Below, one piece after another: positions 56,797 to 64,000 of a DNA stretch of 64,000 nucleotides (the stretch's first letter is position 1; each line of letters begins with the position of its first letter). Source of the DNA: JANSWY01 sp965243755 (GTDB taxonomy: Bacteria > Bacteroidota > Bacteroidia > Cytophagales > Cyclobacteriaceae); the NCBI GenBank assembly GCA_965243755.1, contig CBDEVW010000004.1, positions 1 through 64,000 of the forward strand, written 5' to 3'. The notes beneath the pieces are model-generated. The model made no database searches. It worked only from the letters and a program-made list of their open reading frames with translations, and was not told where the DNA came from. The translations under genes and the position numbers were made by a program.

Positions 56797-58026
56797 ATGA
56801 AGCAGGTATTATTCACATATCTATTTTTGTCGATGGTCTTCGTAGCTGAAGGGCAGTTCTTCCATGTTGAAGATAATGCGGCGGTGTTTATACAAGAAGA
56901 TGCCACTATGCAATTTGGTGGGAATCTAAATAATCACGGTTTCATAGAGAATAATGGTGATTTAGGATTATATGGTGACTTCATTAATCTCAATATTTTT
57001 AATGGTTCACTTGGAACTATTCTATTGCTCGGTGACGAAAATCAAACGATATCGAGTCCATTGCTTGAAATAAGATCATTGATTTTGAATGCTACCGGTT
57101 TATCATCATTTATAAGTGATTCTGTTGTTATTTCAAGTGCCCTCGATTTTACAAATGGTATTTTGAAAGTATCAGACAGTACGTCATTTGTTGTTTTAGA
57201 TGGAGCAGATGTAACAGGAGGGAATGACTTCTCATTTTTAGATGGGTCAATGATTCAATATGGTACTGGTTACAAATATTACCCAATTGGAGATTCTACT
57301 TTTTTCGATCCAATCGAATTCCTAAACATTACTGGAGTAGATGTGAGAATGAAAGTCTTTGTTGATCACCCGCCCGCAATAACACCAAGGCCAAAACGTG
57401 ACCAGGTGATAGGGGTTTCAGAGCATGCCATTTGGACTGCAGAGCTGGAGGAAGGGCGATTTGATTCATCTCTGGTAACGCTTGACTTTATGAATGCGGA
57501 TCTTGAGAACTTCACAAGGAAAAACGACATAAACCATATAATCAAGTCTCCTGTAGTGGTTTACACGGATTCAATTGGTGATGTTTATGAAACCTTAGGT
57601 GTTTCGGAATTGTTGGATTCTGACTCACTAACATATGGGGTGATTACTAGTGAGAAAAGTGTTATTATGGATCGTACAAATACAGCAAGCATTGCAGTTG
57701 GTCTTGCCCCGCTCATCCCAAAAGACGGTGTGATTCATGTTCCAAATGCTTTTTCACCAGCTGCTACTGATGTAGAGAATCAGACCTATAGAATTTTTGG
57801 GGAGAAAATCAGAGAGGAAGGTTTTGAATTGAAAATATTTAATCGATTTAATGTGCTGGTTTATGAAACTAAATCCTTTAGAGAGGCTAATACGCGTGGA
57901 TGGGATGGTACCAATAGGAACAATGGAAACGAGGAGCCAGCAGGACTTTTTTACTATAGTTTAAAATTGGTAAGAGAAAATGGTAAAGAATTTAAAGACC
58001 AGGGAGTACTGTATTTAATTAGATAA
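56797..58026 (+). CDS. T9SS type B sorting-domain protein (gliding-associated CHU_C type)
   Basis: The 409-residue protein has a signal peptide (MKQVLFTYLFLSMVFVAEGQ). A beta-helix-like N-terminal half follows (FIQEDATMQFGGNLNNHGFIENNGDLGLYGDF). Residues about 315-409 are a typical type B sorting domain: IHVPNAFSPAATDVENQTYRI, FELKIFNRFNVLVYET, GWDGTNRN, PAGLFYYSLKL and a final DQGVLYLIR. Type B substrates usually need a partner PorP/SprF protein for export; that gene follows with a one-base overlap. Its start directly follows the giant gene's stop, so the three are one operon. It may be a surface cap or anchor for the giant fibre. Confidence 0.92.
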   Translation: MKQVLFTYLFLSMVFVAEGQFFHVEDNAAVFIQEDATMQFGGNLNNHGFIENNGDLGLYGDFINLNIFNGSLGTILLLGDENQTISSPLLEIRSLILNATGLSSFISDSVVISSALDFTNGILKVSDSTSFVVLDGADVTGGNDFSFLDGSMIQYGTGYKYYPIGDSTFFDPIEFLNITGVDVRMKVFVDHPPAITPRPKRDQVIGVSEHAIWTAELEEGRFDSSLVTLDFMNADLENFTRKNDINHIIKSPVVVYTDSIGDVYETLGVSELLDSDSLTYGVITSEKSVIMDRTNTASIAVGLAPLIPKDGVIHVPNAFSPAATDVENQTYRIFGEKIREEGFELKIFNRFNVLVYETKSFREANTRGWDGTNRNNGNEEPAGLFYYSLKLVRENGKEFKDQGVLYLIR

Positions 58027-59093
58027 TGAACAGAACTGTTTACATATCGATATTTCTCATTTTGAGTATTTGCTCTGCCGCTTTTACACAGCAGGTGCAG
58101 TTTTCTCAATATTACTCGGCTTCATTGCATCTTAATCCGGCAATAGCAGGAATTTACCAGGAACCTTCATTTCATATTAGTTATAGACAGCAGGTGAGTG
58201 ACAGATCAAATGAAGGTGTTGTCAATAACCTTAGTCAAGCCTCAATCATTTTACCTGTTAAGAAAAAGGGCAGGATGAAAAAAATGCTTGGAGGATTTGG
58301 CGCAATGGTATATAACAACTCCGCCGGATTAGAAGGAGTCTTTACAACCAATGGCGCATTCATTAACTATGCACAAAATATTTACATAGGTGCACTTGAG
58401 GGGGAGACAATTATCGTTGGTGCCCAAATTGGTTATGAGCAAACAAGTTTGGCATTTAGCAAGCTTATCTGGGGGTCCCAGTACAGTCCATTTGTAGGTA
58501 CCGACCCAACCAAGCCTGCTCCTGTTACAGAATTTGATGGTCAGGTGGGTTATCCGGTAATAAACCTTGGTGCCATGTATTATTTTAATAAGGAAAGAAA
58601 TTTTCTACTGTACCGGTATAGCGCATTTTCAGGGTTTGTTGTGACCAATATCAACAGACCGAACACAGCCTTGGTCTCAAGCGGTCCGGAAAGTAGACAA
58701 AAACTACTCTACAAATATCATGGTGGATTTGAGTTCAAACTTTCCAAATTCGATTTTATGCCCTCAATTCTTGGAACAATTCAAAATGGTATTTTTCAAT
58801 TTAATGGGGGTGGTACGGTAGCCTATTCTTTGAAGAAAATGAAAAGGTACACTGTTTCAAATAGGGGATTAAAGCTTGCCGGGGGAGCCTGGTACAGATT
58901 AAGAGACTCGTTTATTGTATACCTTGGATTCAGAAGTCCGATCTTTAATGCCGGGATAAGCTACGATATGAACACAAAAGTATTTTTTGATTCCGGGAAT
59001 TTGTTTCAAACCCAACCTTCGGTTGAGCTCTCAATGCAATACTTCCTATATAAAGGAGGTAGAATCAGAAGAGTGGCTAATCCATTATTCTAA
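58026..59093 (+). CDS. PorP/SprF family type IX secretion outer-membrane protein
   Basis: The 355-residue protein has a signal peptide (to about residue 22) and the family opening QVQFSQYYSASLHLNPAIAGIY, followed by SYRQQ. It continues as alternating strands of a barrel (GGFGAMVYNNSAGLEGV, IIVGAQIGYEQTSLAF, VINLGAMYYFN, AGGAWYRLRDSFIVYLGF) and ends VELSMQYFLYKGGRIRRV. In Flavobacterium johnsoniae SprF is required for export of the giant adhesin SprB; relatives travel with their type B substrates. Start ATG overlaps the upstream TAA by one base. No terminator is evident in the 31 bases before the convergent gene. Confidence 0.93.
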   Translation: MNRTVYISIFLILSICSAAFTQQVQFSQYYSASLHLNPAIAGIYQEPSFHISYRQQVSDRSNEGVVNNLSQASIILPVKKKGRMKKMLGGFGAMVYNNSAGLEGVFTTNGAFINYAQNIYIGALEGETIIVGAQIGYEQTSLAFSKLIWGSQYSPFVGTDPTKPAPVTEFDGQVGYPVINLGAMYYFNKERNFLLYRYSAFSGFVVTNINRPNTALVSSGPESRQKLLYKYHGGFEFKLSKFDFMPSILGTIQNGIFQFNGGGTVAYSLKKMKRYTVSNRGLKLAGGAWYRLRDSFIVYLGFRSPIFNAGISYDMNTKVFFDSGNLFQTQPSVELSMQYFLYKGGRIRRVANPLF

Positions 59094-59124
59094 TCCTACC
59101 TTAATAAATTATTTGTGATTTCTT

Positions 59125-62100
59125 TTAGCCCTGACTATTTACATAGATCACCACAATTGTAGATCCTTCCTGCAATTCTACAGATTCCAGATCATTCAAT
59201 TCCATGATTAGCTCTTCAGGGATTTTTAGTTTTTCTGCAATGGTAATCACAGATTCACCTTTTTTAACTACGTAGCTGCTGTATTTGGTTACGTTGGTAT
59301 TCATTGGTACCAACAGGTTTAAATCGGGCTTCACCTTGTCATTATCGGGAAGTCTCACTGGTTGTAAATCCGCCAGTTCTCCACTGGATAAACCATTAGT
59401 ATTTTTAATTTCTACTTCAGAAATCCCATAGAGTTCCGCAAGTTTCAATACCGTAGCTTTTGGTCTGGCCAGGTATACCAACTTAGGCTCATAATTAAGT
59501 GGTCTTTTGGACCTCATGTTTATGTCAATTCGCCTGTTGAATTGTCTGCCATAAACATTGTCATTTGAAGCAACAGGTTTGTTACTACCATAGTACCTTA
59601 TGATAATATCTCTTTCTTTTACTCCTCCCTGTTTCAGGTAATTTGCTGCAAATTCACCTCTGTTTTTACTCAGTCTTTCGTTCAATGCTCTTGAGCCACT
59701 GTTGTCTGTATGGGCTTCCAGTTCTATATTGAACGGCCCCTTTTTGTACTCAGCAATGATTTCATCTAATGTAACCCGGGCCTCATCTCTCAGCTGATAG
59801 GAATTAATATCATAGTAGATGCTTGTTGCTGTTTGCTCCTCGAAAGTAGAAACTTCAAGTTCTTTGATATTGAGGTCCTTAATGAAGTAGCTGTTCTCAA
59901 ATTCATTGGCATATTCATCAGATCCTGAGACCAACTTATACTCATCAGTAGCAATACTTTCAAAACTGAATTGACCAGTTTCGTCGGTGTTAGTTTGGTA
60001 TACCTTTCTACCCTCATCATTTTCCAATGCAACCGGGAATGATTGCACAGCATTTCCACTATTATTATCAATAAGGGTCCCTTCTATGGACATCAGGTCC
60101 GTTCCAACATCATATTTAGGGATGTTTCTGGTAAGCCCAGGTAAAATAACATCTGTTGCCTCAGCTCCCATATTTTCAGACAAGATGCGATGATTTTTGA
60201 ACCTGAAGGCTTCAATTTCAGCAACAAGTTCTCTTTTATTCTCATCCAGACCTTTATAAAAGCTGTAGTCTTTTTTCTGTGCCAGATAATTGCCCTTGCT
60301 GTTGATATCAAGTGCTTCCACAATGATGGTTCTATTCCATTTAGGTTTTTGTTCCCTGGCGATGTTGCCATAGAAGATAAAAGCCTCACTCAAAACGGAC
60401 TCCTCAGCAGCGGTGAGAAAACCACCACTCAGTTTCTTGGCCAGCATTTTCACATAGGTCTTTTTGTCTCCTTTGATGGTCTTTTCAAATGCCAAATCTG
60501 ATTGAATGGTTTCACTGTCCTGATAATGAGTGTTGATATAACGTGCAGCAATAAATCTGTCTATTTTTAGTTGATTTTCAACAGATAAAGTTTTGTAAAA
60601 CTTCAATGCCTCTTCACTCAGTTTTACCACATCTCTTTCTTCAGACCCAGCTCTTCTGATTTCTAATCCATTAGTGTATGCATTCGGTTTAGTGTCACTG
60701 GATACTGTAGCAATAGGGCCATCATCCAGCGTTTCTACATCTCGTCTTGCCACCATCTCATTGTATGAGGCAGTTACTTCTTCTTCGTCTTCAAAGAACA
60801 CATTTTCTTCTCGGTTCATCCAGCTTGGAGCGCCACTGGAAAGGAAACGCATCATTCTGTTTTGATCAGTTGGGTCCAGGTCTCTCAGTGATCCGGTTCT
60901 GTTGGCAGCCTCCAGCATTTGATTAAGGTTGGTTGCTCCGCTAACACTCTGTTGCAATAAGCCTATCTGGTCTTTTTCAAAGTTGCTTTCTGCATAAAGC
61001 AGATCAGATAATGCAGTATTCTTAATCATTTTCGCAATCACTTTATCTATGTGAGCTTTGTGCTTAGCCGATTGCTTATTGTAGAAATCCAGATCTTCTT
61101 TGGATACGAATTCTGAAATACTTGTGACATCACTCAAAAGAAAGGAGTGTGCGATATGTTTGATTTTTTCCAGATCATCATCACTCAGGCTTTGGTAATA
61201 TACTCTATCCTCAACGGTGATTTTCAAATTTTCATCATCAGATACATTAAGCATCTTTTCTTTAATCGATTGCATTACAAGCTCTTTCTTTTCATCGGTC
61301 AACTGAGCCATAAATGCATTGTTGTTCATGTTTAATGTAAGCTTGTCGATGTTCTTTTTCTCCTTGAGGTATTGGTAAGTGATTTGATCAATATTGATTT
61401 TATCCTTTTCTTCAAACTCATCATATGTAGAAGTCTCAAACTGGAAATCCCGAGCGGTTTTAACCCGACTGGCAATGATCTGGTCAATCTTCTCTTTGTC
61501 TCTTTCTGAAAGTAATTCATAAAACTCCACGTCCCCTTTATTGAGATGAACACTACTCGCCAGATCTTCTTCTTCCACGTAGGCCATTACCATCCTATCG
61601 ACATGAGCTTTTTCTTCATCAGACAAGCTTACGTAGTAATATTCGTCTCTTACATGAAGATCTTGTAATTCACTTTCACTGATCTTCCTGAATCTGGAAT
61701 TCACTATTCTCTCGATTTTCTCCTTGTCATCCAGAGAAAGTCCGTCATAAAATTCTAATTGTGTATTGGAAAGTACAAGTTCCACTCCTTCCAGTTTGGA
61801 AGCCAGCAATCGTGAAATGATTTCATTGATTTTTTTGATATCCTCAGTTTCAAATTCCAGGTCATCTGAGAACATGGCTTGTCTCCCCGCTATTGCGGCA
61901 TCTTTGCCAATTTCAGCGATAATGTCTTTTTTGCTGCTAATGTCAAAAGTATAGATGTCAAATTTCCCAACACCACCTTCACGGTTTGAAGACAGGTAGC
62001 CTGTGTGTTTACCAATCACAAAGAAACTGTCGTCTTTATTGGAGTTGAATGGAACGCCCAGATTAAATATTTCTGCTTTTGAATAAGAATCTCCTTTAGC

Positions 62101-63219
62101 CATATAAATGTCGAATCCTCCAAAACCTCTATGGCCATTGGATGAAAAGAACAATGCATTTTCATGTTCAGAATAGAAAGGAGAAATCTCATCGAAAGGT
62201 GTGTTAATCTGATTGCCAAGATTGATTGGCTGACTCCAGTTCTCGCCATTGCTGGAGATACTCATCCATATATCCATACCGCCAAGTCCACCTTTGCGAT
62301 CTGATGAGAAATATAATGTATCTCCACCAGGACTAACCGAGGGATGTTTAGATGATACGCCTTTTGGGTTGATTGAACTTTTAAGCTTAATAGGTTCTGT
62401 CCATTTCCCATCTTTCTTTCTTGAAAGAAATATTGAACAGTCACCATTTTCATCGCAGAAGGTATAATAGAACTTATCTCTATTCTTATTAAATGAGCCT
62501 GTTCCATCACCATATTTGGTGTTTATAGTCTTTTCAAGTCCATCTTTTAATTTAGCTTCATTCCATTCATCAGCAACTCTGAAAAACCGGTAGATATCGG
62601 CGAATGCCTCACCAAAGGAGTTATCCATTTCTTCAGATCCCTTCTTGGCCGAAGTAATGGAAATTGAATTGTCATCACTGTAAAAAAACGCAGCATAATC
62701 ATTATAAGGCGTATTGACTGGTTCTGGAAGTACTTTGGTATTAAAGTTTGGTCTCGCTGTGGACAATTCATTCAACGCCAGTAAGCATCCTTCTCTTTCA
62801 TTTTTCGCTTGTTCGTAGTAGGTGCGATATTTATTATTAGTGAGAGATAACTCGTAGATGTAATCAATGAATTCTTCAAATAAGGGTAGAGCCTCATCAT
62901 ATTTTCCGGTGAGTTTTTTCATCAAACCCAGGTAAAATCCCGCTAGTGGATACCTTGAGTCCCTAACCTTCTTCACTTCCTGATAATAGTATTCCGCTGT
63001 GGAATAGTCCAGGATTTTGCGATAGCACTCTCCAAGTTGAAACATCGCAAAGGTGTGATTACCATCCTCTTGATCTAACGCTTCTTTGTAGAACTTAATA
63101 GCCTTTAAGTACTGTTGACTTTCATAATAAGCATTCCCCGTTTGTACTATTTGAGTTACATCTTGAGCGATTACCGATGATGCAAAAAGCAGAATGCATA
63201 AAATCGTACTAATTCTCAT
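59125..63219 (-). CDS. Long OmpA/LysM envelope protein with TPR, WD40-like and novel helical repeats (PorE-like)
   Basis: The 1364-residue protein has a signal peptide (MRISTILCILLFASSVIAQ). It then has TPRs (about 20-145; AYYESQQYLKAIKFYKEAL), a WD40-like PD40 propeller (about 165-430; SKHPSVSPGGDTLYFSSDRKGGLGGMDIW) and a long region of helical repeats (about 440-960). A carboxypeptidase-regulatory-like domain follows (about 1043-1100; IEGTLIDNNSGNAVQSFPV), then an OmpA domain (about 1135-1240; ELEAHTDNSGS...LSKNRGEFAANYL...RQFNRRIDI) and two C-terminal LysM-like segments (about 1250-1364; KKGESVITIAEKLKIPEELI). TPR-WD40-CRD-OmpA is the layout of PorE, the T9SS subunit that binds peptidoglycan. 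The LysM tail and the central repeats are additions. It is convergent with the fibre operon. Confidence 0.9.
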   Translation of the reverse strand: MRISTILCILLFASSVIAQDVTQIVQTGNAYYESQQYLKAIKFYKEALDQEDGNHTFAMFQLGECYRKILDYSTAEYYYQEVKKVRDSRYPLAGFYLGLMKKLTGKYDEALPLFEEFIDYIYELSLTNNKYRTYYEQAKNEREGCLLALNELSTARPNFNTKVLPEPVNTPYNDYAAFFYSDDNSISITSAKKGSEEMDNSFGEAFADIYRFFRVADEWNEAKLKDGLEKTINTKYGDGTGSFNKNRDKFYYTFCDENGDCSIFLSRKKDGKWTEPIKLKSSINPKGVSSKHPSVSPGGDTLYFSSDRKGGLGGMDIWMSISSNGENWSQPINLGNQINTPFDEISPFYSEHENALFFSSNGHRGFGGFDIYMAKGDSYSKAEIFNLGVPFNSNKDDSFFVIGKHTGYLSSNREGGVGKFDIYTFDISSKKDIIAEIGKDAAIAGRQAMFSDDLEFETEDIKKINEIISRLLASKLEGVELVLSNTQLEFYDGLSLDDKEKIERIVNSRFRKISESELQDLHVRDEYYYVSLSDEEKAHVDRMVMAYVEEEDLASSVHLNKGDVEFYELLSERDKEKIDQIIASRVKTARDFQFETSTYDEFEEKDKINIDQITYQYLKEKKNIDKLTLNMNNNAFMAQLTDEKKELVMQSIKEKMLNVSDDENLKITVEDRVYYQSLSDDDLEKIKHIAHSFLLSDVTSISEFVSKEDLDFYNKQSAKHKAHIDKVIAKMIKNTALSDLLYAESNFEKDQIGLLQQSVSGATNLNQMLEAANRTGSLRDLDPTDQNRMMRFLSSGAPSWMNREENVFFEDEEEVTASYNEMVARRDVETLDDGPIATVSSDTKPNAYTNGLEIRRAGSEERDVVKLSEEALKFYKTLSVENQLKIDRFIAARYINTHYQDSETIQSDLAFEKTIKGDKKTYVKMLAKKLSGGFLTAAEESVLSEAFIFYGNIAREQKPKWNRTIIVEALDINSKGNYLAQKKDYSFYKGLDENKRELVAEIEAFRFKNHRILSENMGAEATDVILPGLTRNIPKYDVGTDLMSIEGTLIDNNSGNAVQSFPVALENDEGRKVYQTNTDETGQFSFESIATDEYKLVSGSDEYANEFENSYFIKDLNIKELEVSTFEEQTATSIYYDINSYQLRDEARVTLDEIIAEYKKGPFNIELEAHTDNSGSRALNERLSKNRGEFAANYLKQGGVKERDIIIRYYGSNKPVASNDNVYGRQFNRRIDINMRSKRPLNYEPKLVYLARPKATVLKLAELYGISEVEIKNTNGLSSGELADLQPVRLPDNDKVKPDLNLLVPMNTNVTKYSSYVVKKGESVITIAEKLKIPEELIMELNDLESVELQEGSTIVVIYVNSQG

Positions 63220-63525
63220 AAACCTGTGCCTTAAAACTTTGGTGTCCGTTAATTTTTAAAAATCCCGTTTCCTAAAATTAAATCCTTTTATTCAATTAGC
63301 TAGTAAGTTCGATAAGTAAGGTGTGGTGTACATTAACAATTTCCATCTTTCAATGGGCTTTGTGACATGATTAAAAGCTGGCCTACATTCCAATGACTCC
63401 ACCACCTGGTGGTAAAGTACCGTATTCAATTGTTAACAGACTCAAATATAAGAAATTTGAGTTCAAAATCATTTTATAATAAAGTACGATTCATTTAAAT
63501 TGTAATTTGGCTATTCAACAGGTGC
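63220..63525. other. AT-rich interval between divergent genes, with a short palindrome
   Basis: These 306 bases lie between the OmpA-protein start and the start of the last gene and must hold both promoters. ACCACCTGGTGGT (63401-63413) is a perfect 13-base palindrome and a possible regulator site, about 190 bases upstream of the OmpA-protein start. No frame or stable terminator was seen. Confidence 0.45.
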
Positions 63526-64000
63526 ATGGAACTGATCTTGGCAACCCCTCAGGGTGACTTATATCATGATGAACAAACCAACATATTAAAATGTGTCTGG
63601 CATGGGTTTGTAGGGCTCGAAATGTTTCGTGAGGTGGTTGAAAAAGGAACTCAAATTTGCCTGGATCGCGCTGAACCAATGGCGTTATTGCTCGATCGCA
63701 GAGAACTGGAGGGATATAGTCAGGAATCAAAGGACTACCTGATGAATGATTACCTCAAAAATATTGGTAAAACATCTAAAGGGTACATTTATAAAGTCGC
63801 TATTCTTCCCCCAAAAACATTTGGAGCGCAAACCAAGGCCAAAATCTTCACGAGGATCATCCGTTTTGCTGCTACCAATCTCCCGATAAAGGTGTTTGAT
63901 GATGAATATAAAGCTGTGGAATGGCTGAAAATAAAGTTACCTGGCGATCAACCCGAGGTTGAAGAAGAGCTTGATGATTTTGAATCCTCAGCCAAGAAAA
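63526..64000 (+). CDS. STAS/SpoIIAA-like domain protein (partial, 3' end outside)
   Basis: An open frame begins MELILATPQGDLYHD at 63526 and runs to the window edge (158 codons). It opens like the Bacteroidota 'STAS/SEC14-like' proteins: a first strand pair, LKCVWHGFVGLEMFREVVEKG, then MALLLDRRELEGYSQESKDYL with the LxDxRxL motif typical of SpoIIAA-like folds. A further strand (YKVAILPP) and the end strand VKVFDDEYKAVEWLK-type helix follow. The tail is acidic (EVEEELDDFES). The fold assignment is by pattern only. These proteins are cytoplasmic with unclear roles. Confidence 0.6.
   Translation, partial: MELILATPQGDLYHDEQTNILKCVWHGFVGLEMFREVVEKGTQICLDRAEPMALLLDRRELEGYSQESKDYLMNDYLKNIGKTSKGYIYKVAILPPKTFGAQTKAKIFTRIIRFAATNLPIKVFDDEYKAVEWLKIKLPGDQPEVEEELDDFESSAKK

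Noticed and set aside
21400..56796. Prophage
   Set aside because: Tail-fibre-like motifs are present, but there is no terminase, portal, capsid, tail tube, integrase or lysis gene on either side; the neighbours are T9SS and regulatory genes.
21400..56796. Calcium-binding RTX or cadherin-type adhesin
   Set aside because: The repeats have GDD loops but no GGxGxD nonapeptides and no cadherin, Ig-like or thrombospondin pattern.
63515..63730. Minus-strand frame opposite the last gene
   Set aside because: The + strand frame from 63526 to the end of the window has coherent domain-like sequence; the antisense frame is Pro/His-rich and short.

Overview
The window comes from a gliding-type member of the Bacteroidota, probably Cytophagales-like. 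The signs are type IX secretion system (T9SS) C-terminal sorting domains of both type A and type B, a PorP/SprF-family outer-membrane protein, a PorE-like OmpA protein, a DUF1800/DUF1501 pair, a DUF5916 protein, LytS/LytTR regulators, Bacteroidota-style lipoprotein signals and a general lack of Shine-Dalgarno sequences. No rRNA, tRNA, CRISPR array, insertion sequence or integrase was seen.

Layout. 1-6240: the end of a nucleoside-phosphorylase-like gene, then a + strand operon of a DUF1800 protein, a DUF1501 protein with a T9SS type A tail, a small outer-membrane barrel and a lipoprotein, closed by a terminator. 6238-10884 (- strand): a small membrane protein, a decayed ketopantoate-reductase gene, a YciI-like lipoprotein, a flavin amine oxidase and a LytS/LytTR two-component pair. 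11167-13377: a DUF5916 outer-membrane protein. 13449-16871 (- strand): an ASCH/winged-helix protein overlapping a methyltransferase with two winged helices, a membrane-anchored LAS-type metallopeptidase and a small membrane protein. 17168-17758: a TetR regulator with a palindrome just before its start. 17799-20663 (- strand): two paralogous small proteins, weakly AidA/PixA-like, upstream of a TPR sensor histidine kinase.

The centre of the window is one gene, 21400-56796, encoding about 11,800 residues (about 1.2 MDa). It has a signal peptide, a degenerate N-terminal part, 12 units of a 277- or 236-residue repeat (array A), 25 units of a 271- or 279-residue repeat (array B, one unit shortened to 211), and a short unique C-terminus. 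The repeat sequences resemble phage tail-fibre modules (TLTNKTL, AAIDATKLADGSVTNTE, TNAATG...GTGNVNI). It is followed, with effectively no gap, by a T9SS type B sorting-domain protein and a PorP/SprF protein. A convergent gene encodes a TPR/WD40-like/OmpA/LysM protein that could anchor such a system to peptidoglycan. I infer a cell-surface filament locus that parallels SprB-SprF but uses phage-fibre-type repeats. A new partial gene (STAS-like) begins at 63526 and runs off the window.

The arrays carry identical blocks up to 2.5 kb long and unit-sized in-frame deletions, which indicates continuing homologous exchange. They could equally hide assembly errors. All family assignments come from reading the sequence; no database search was run.
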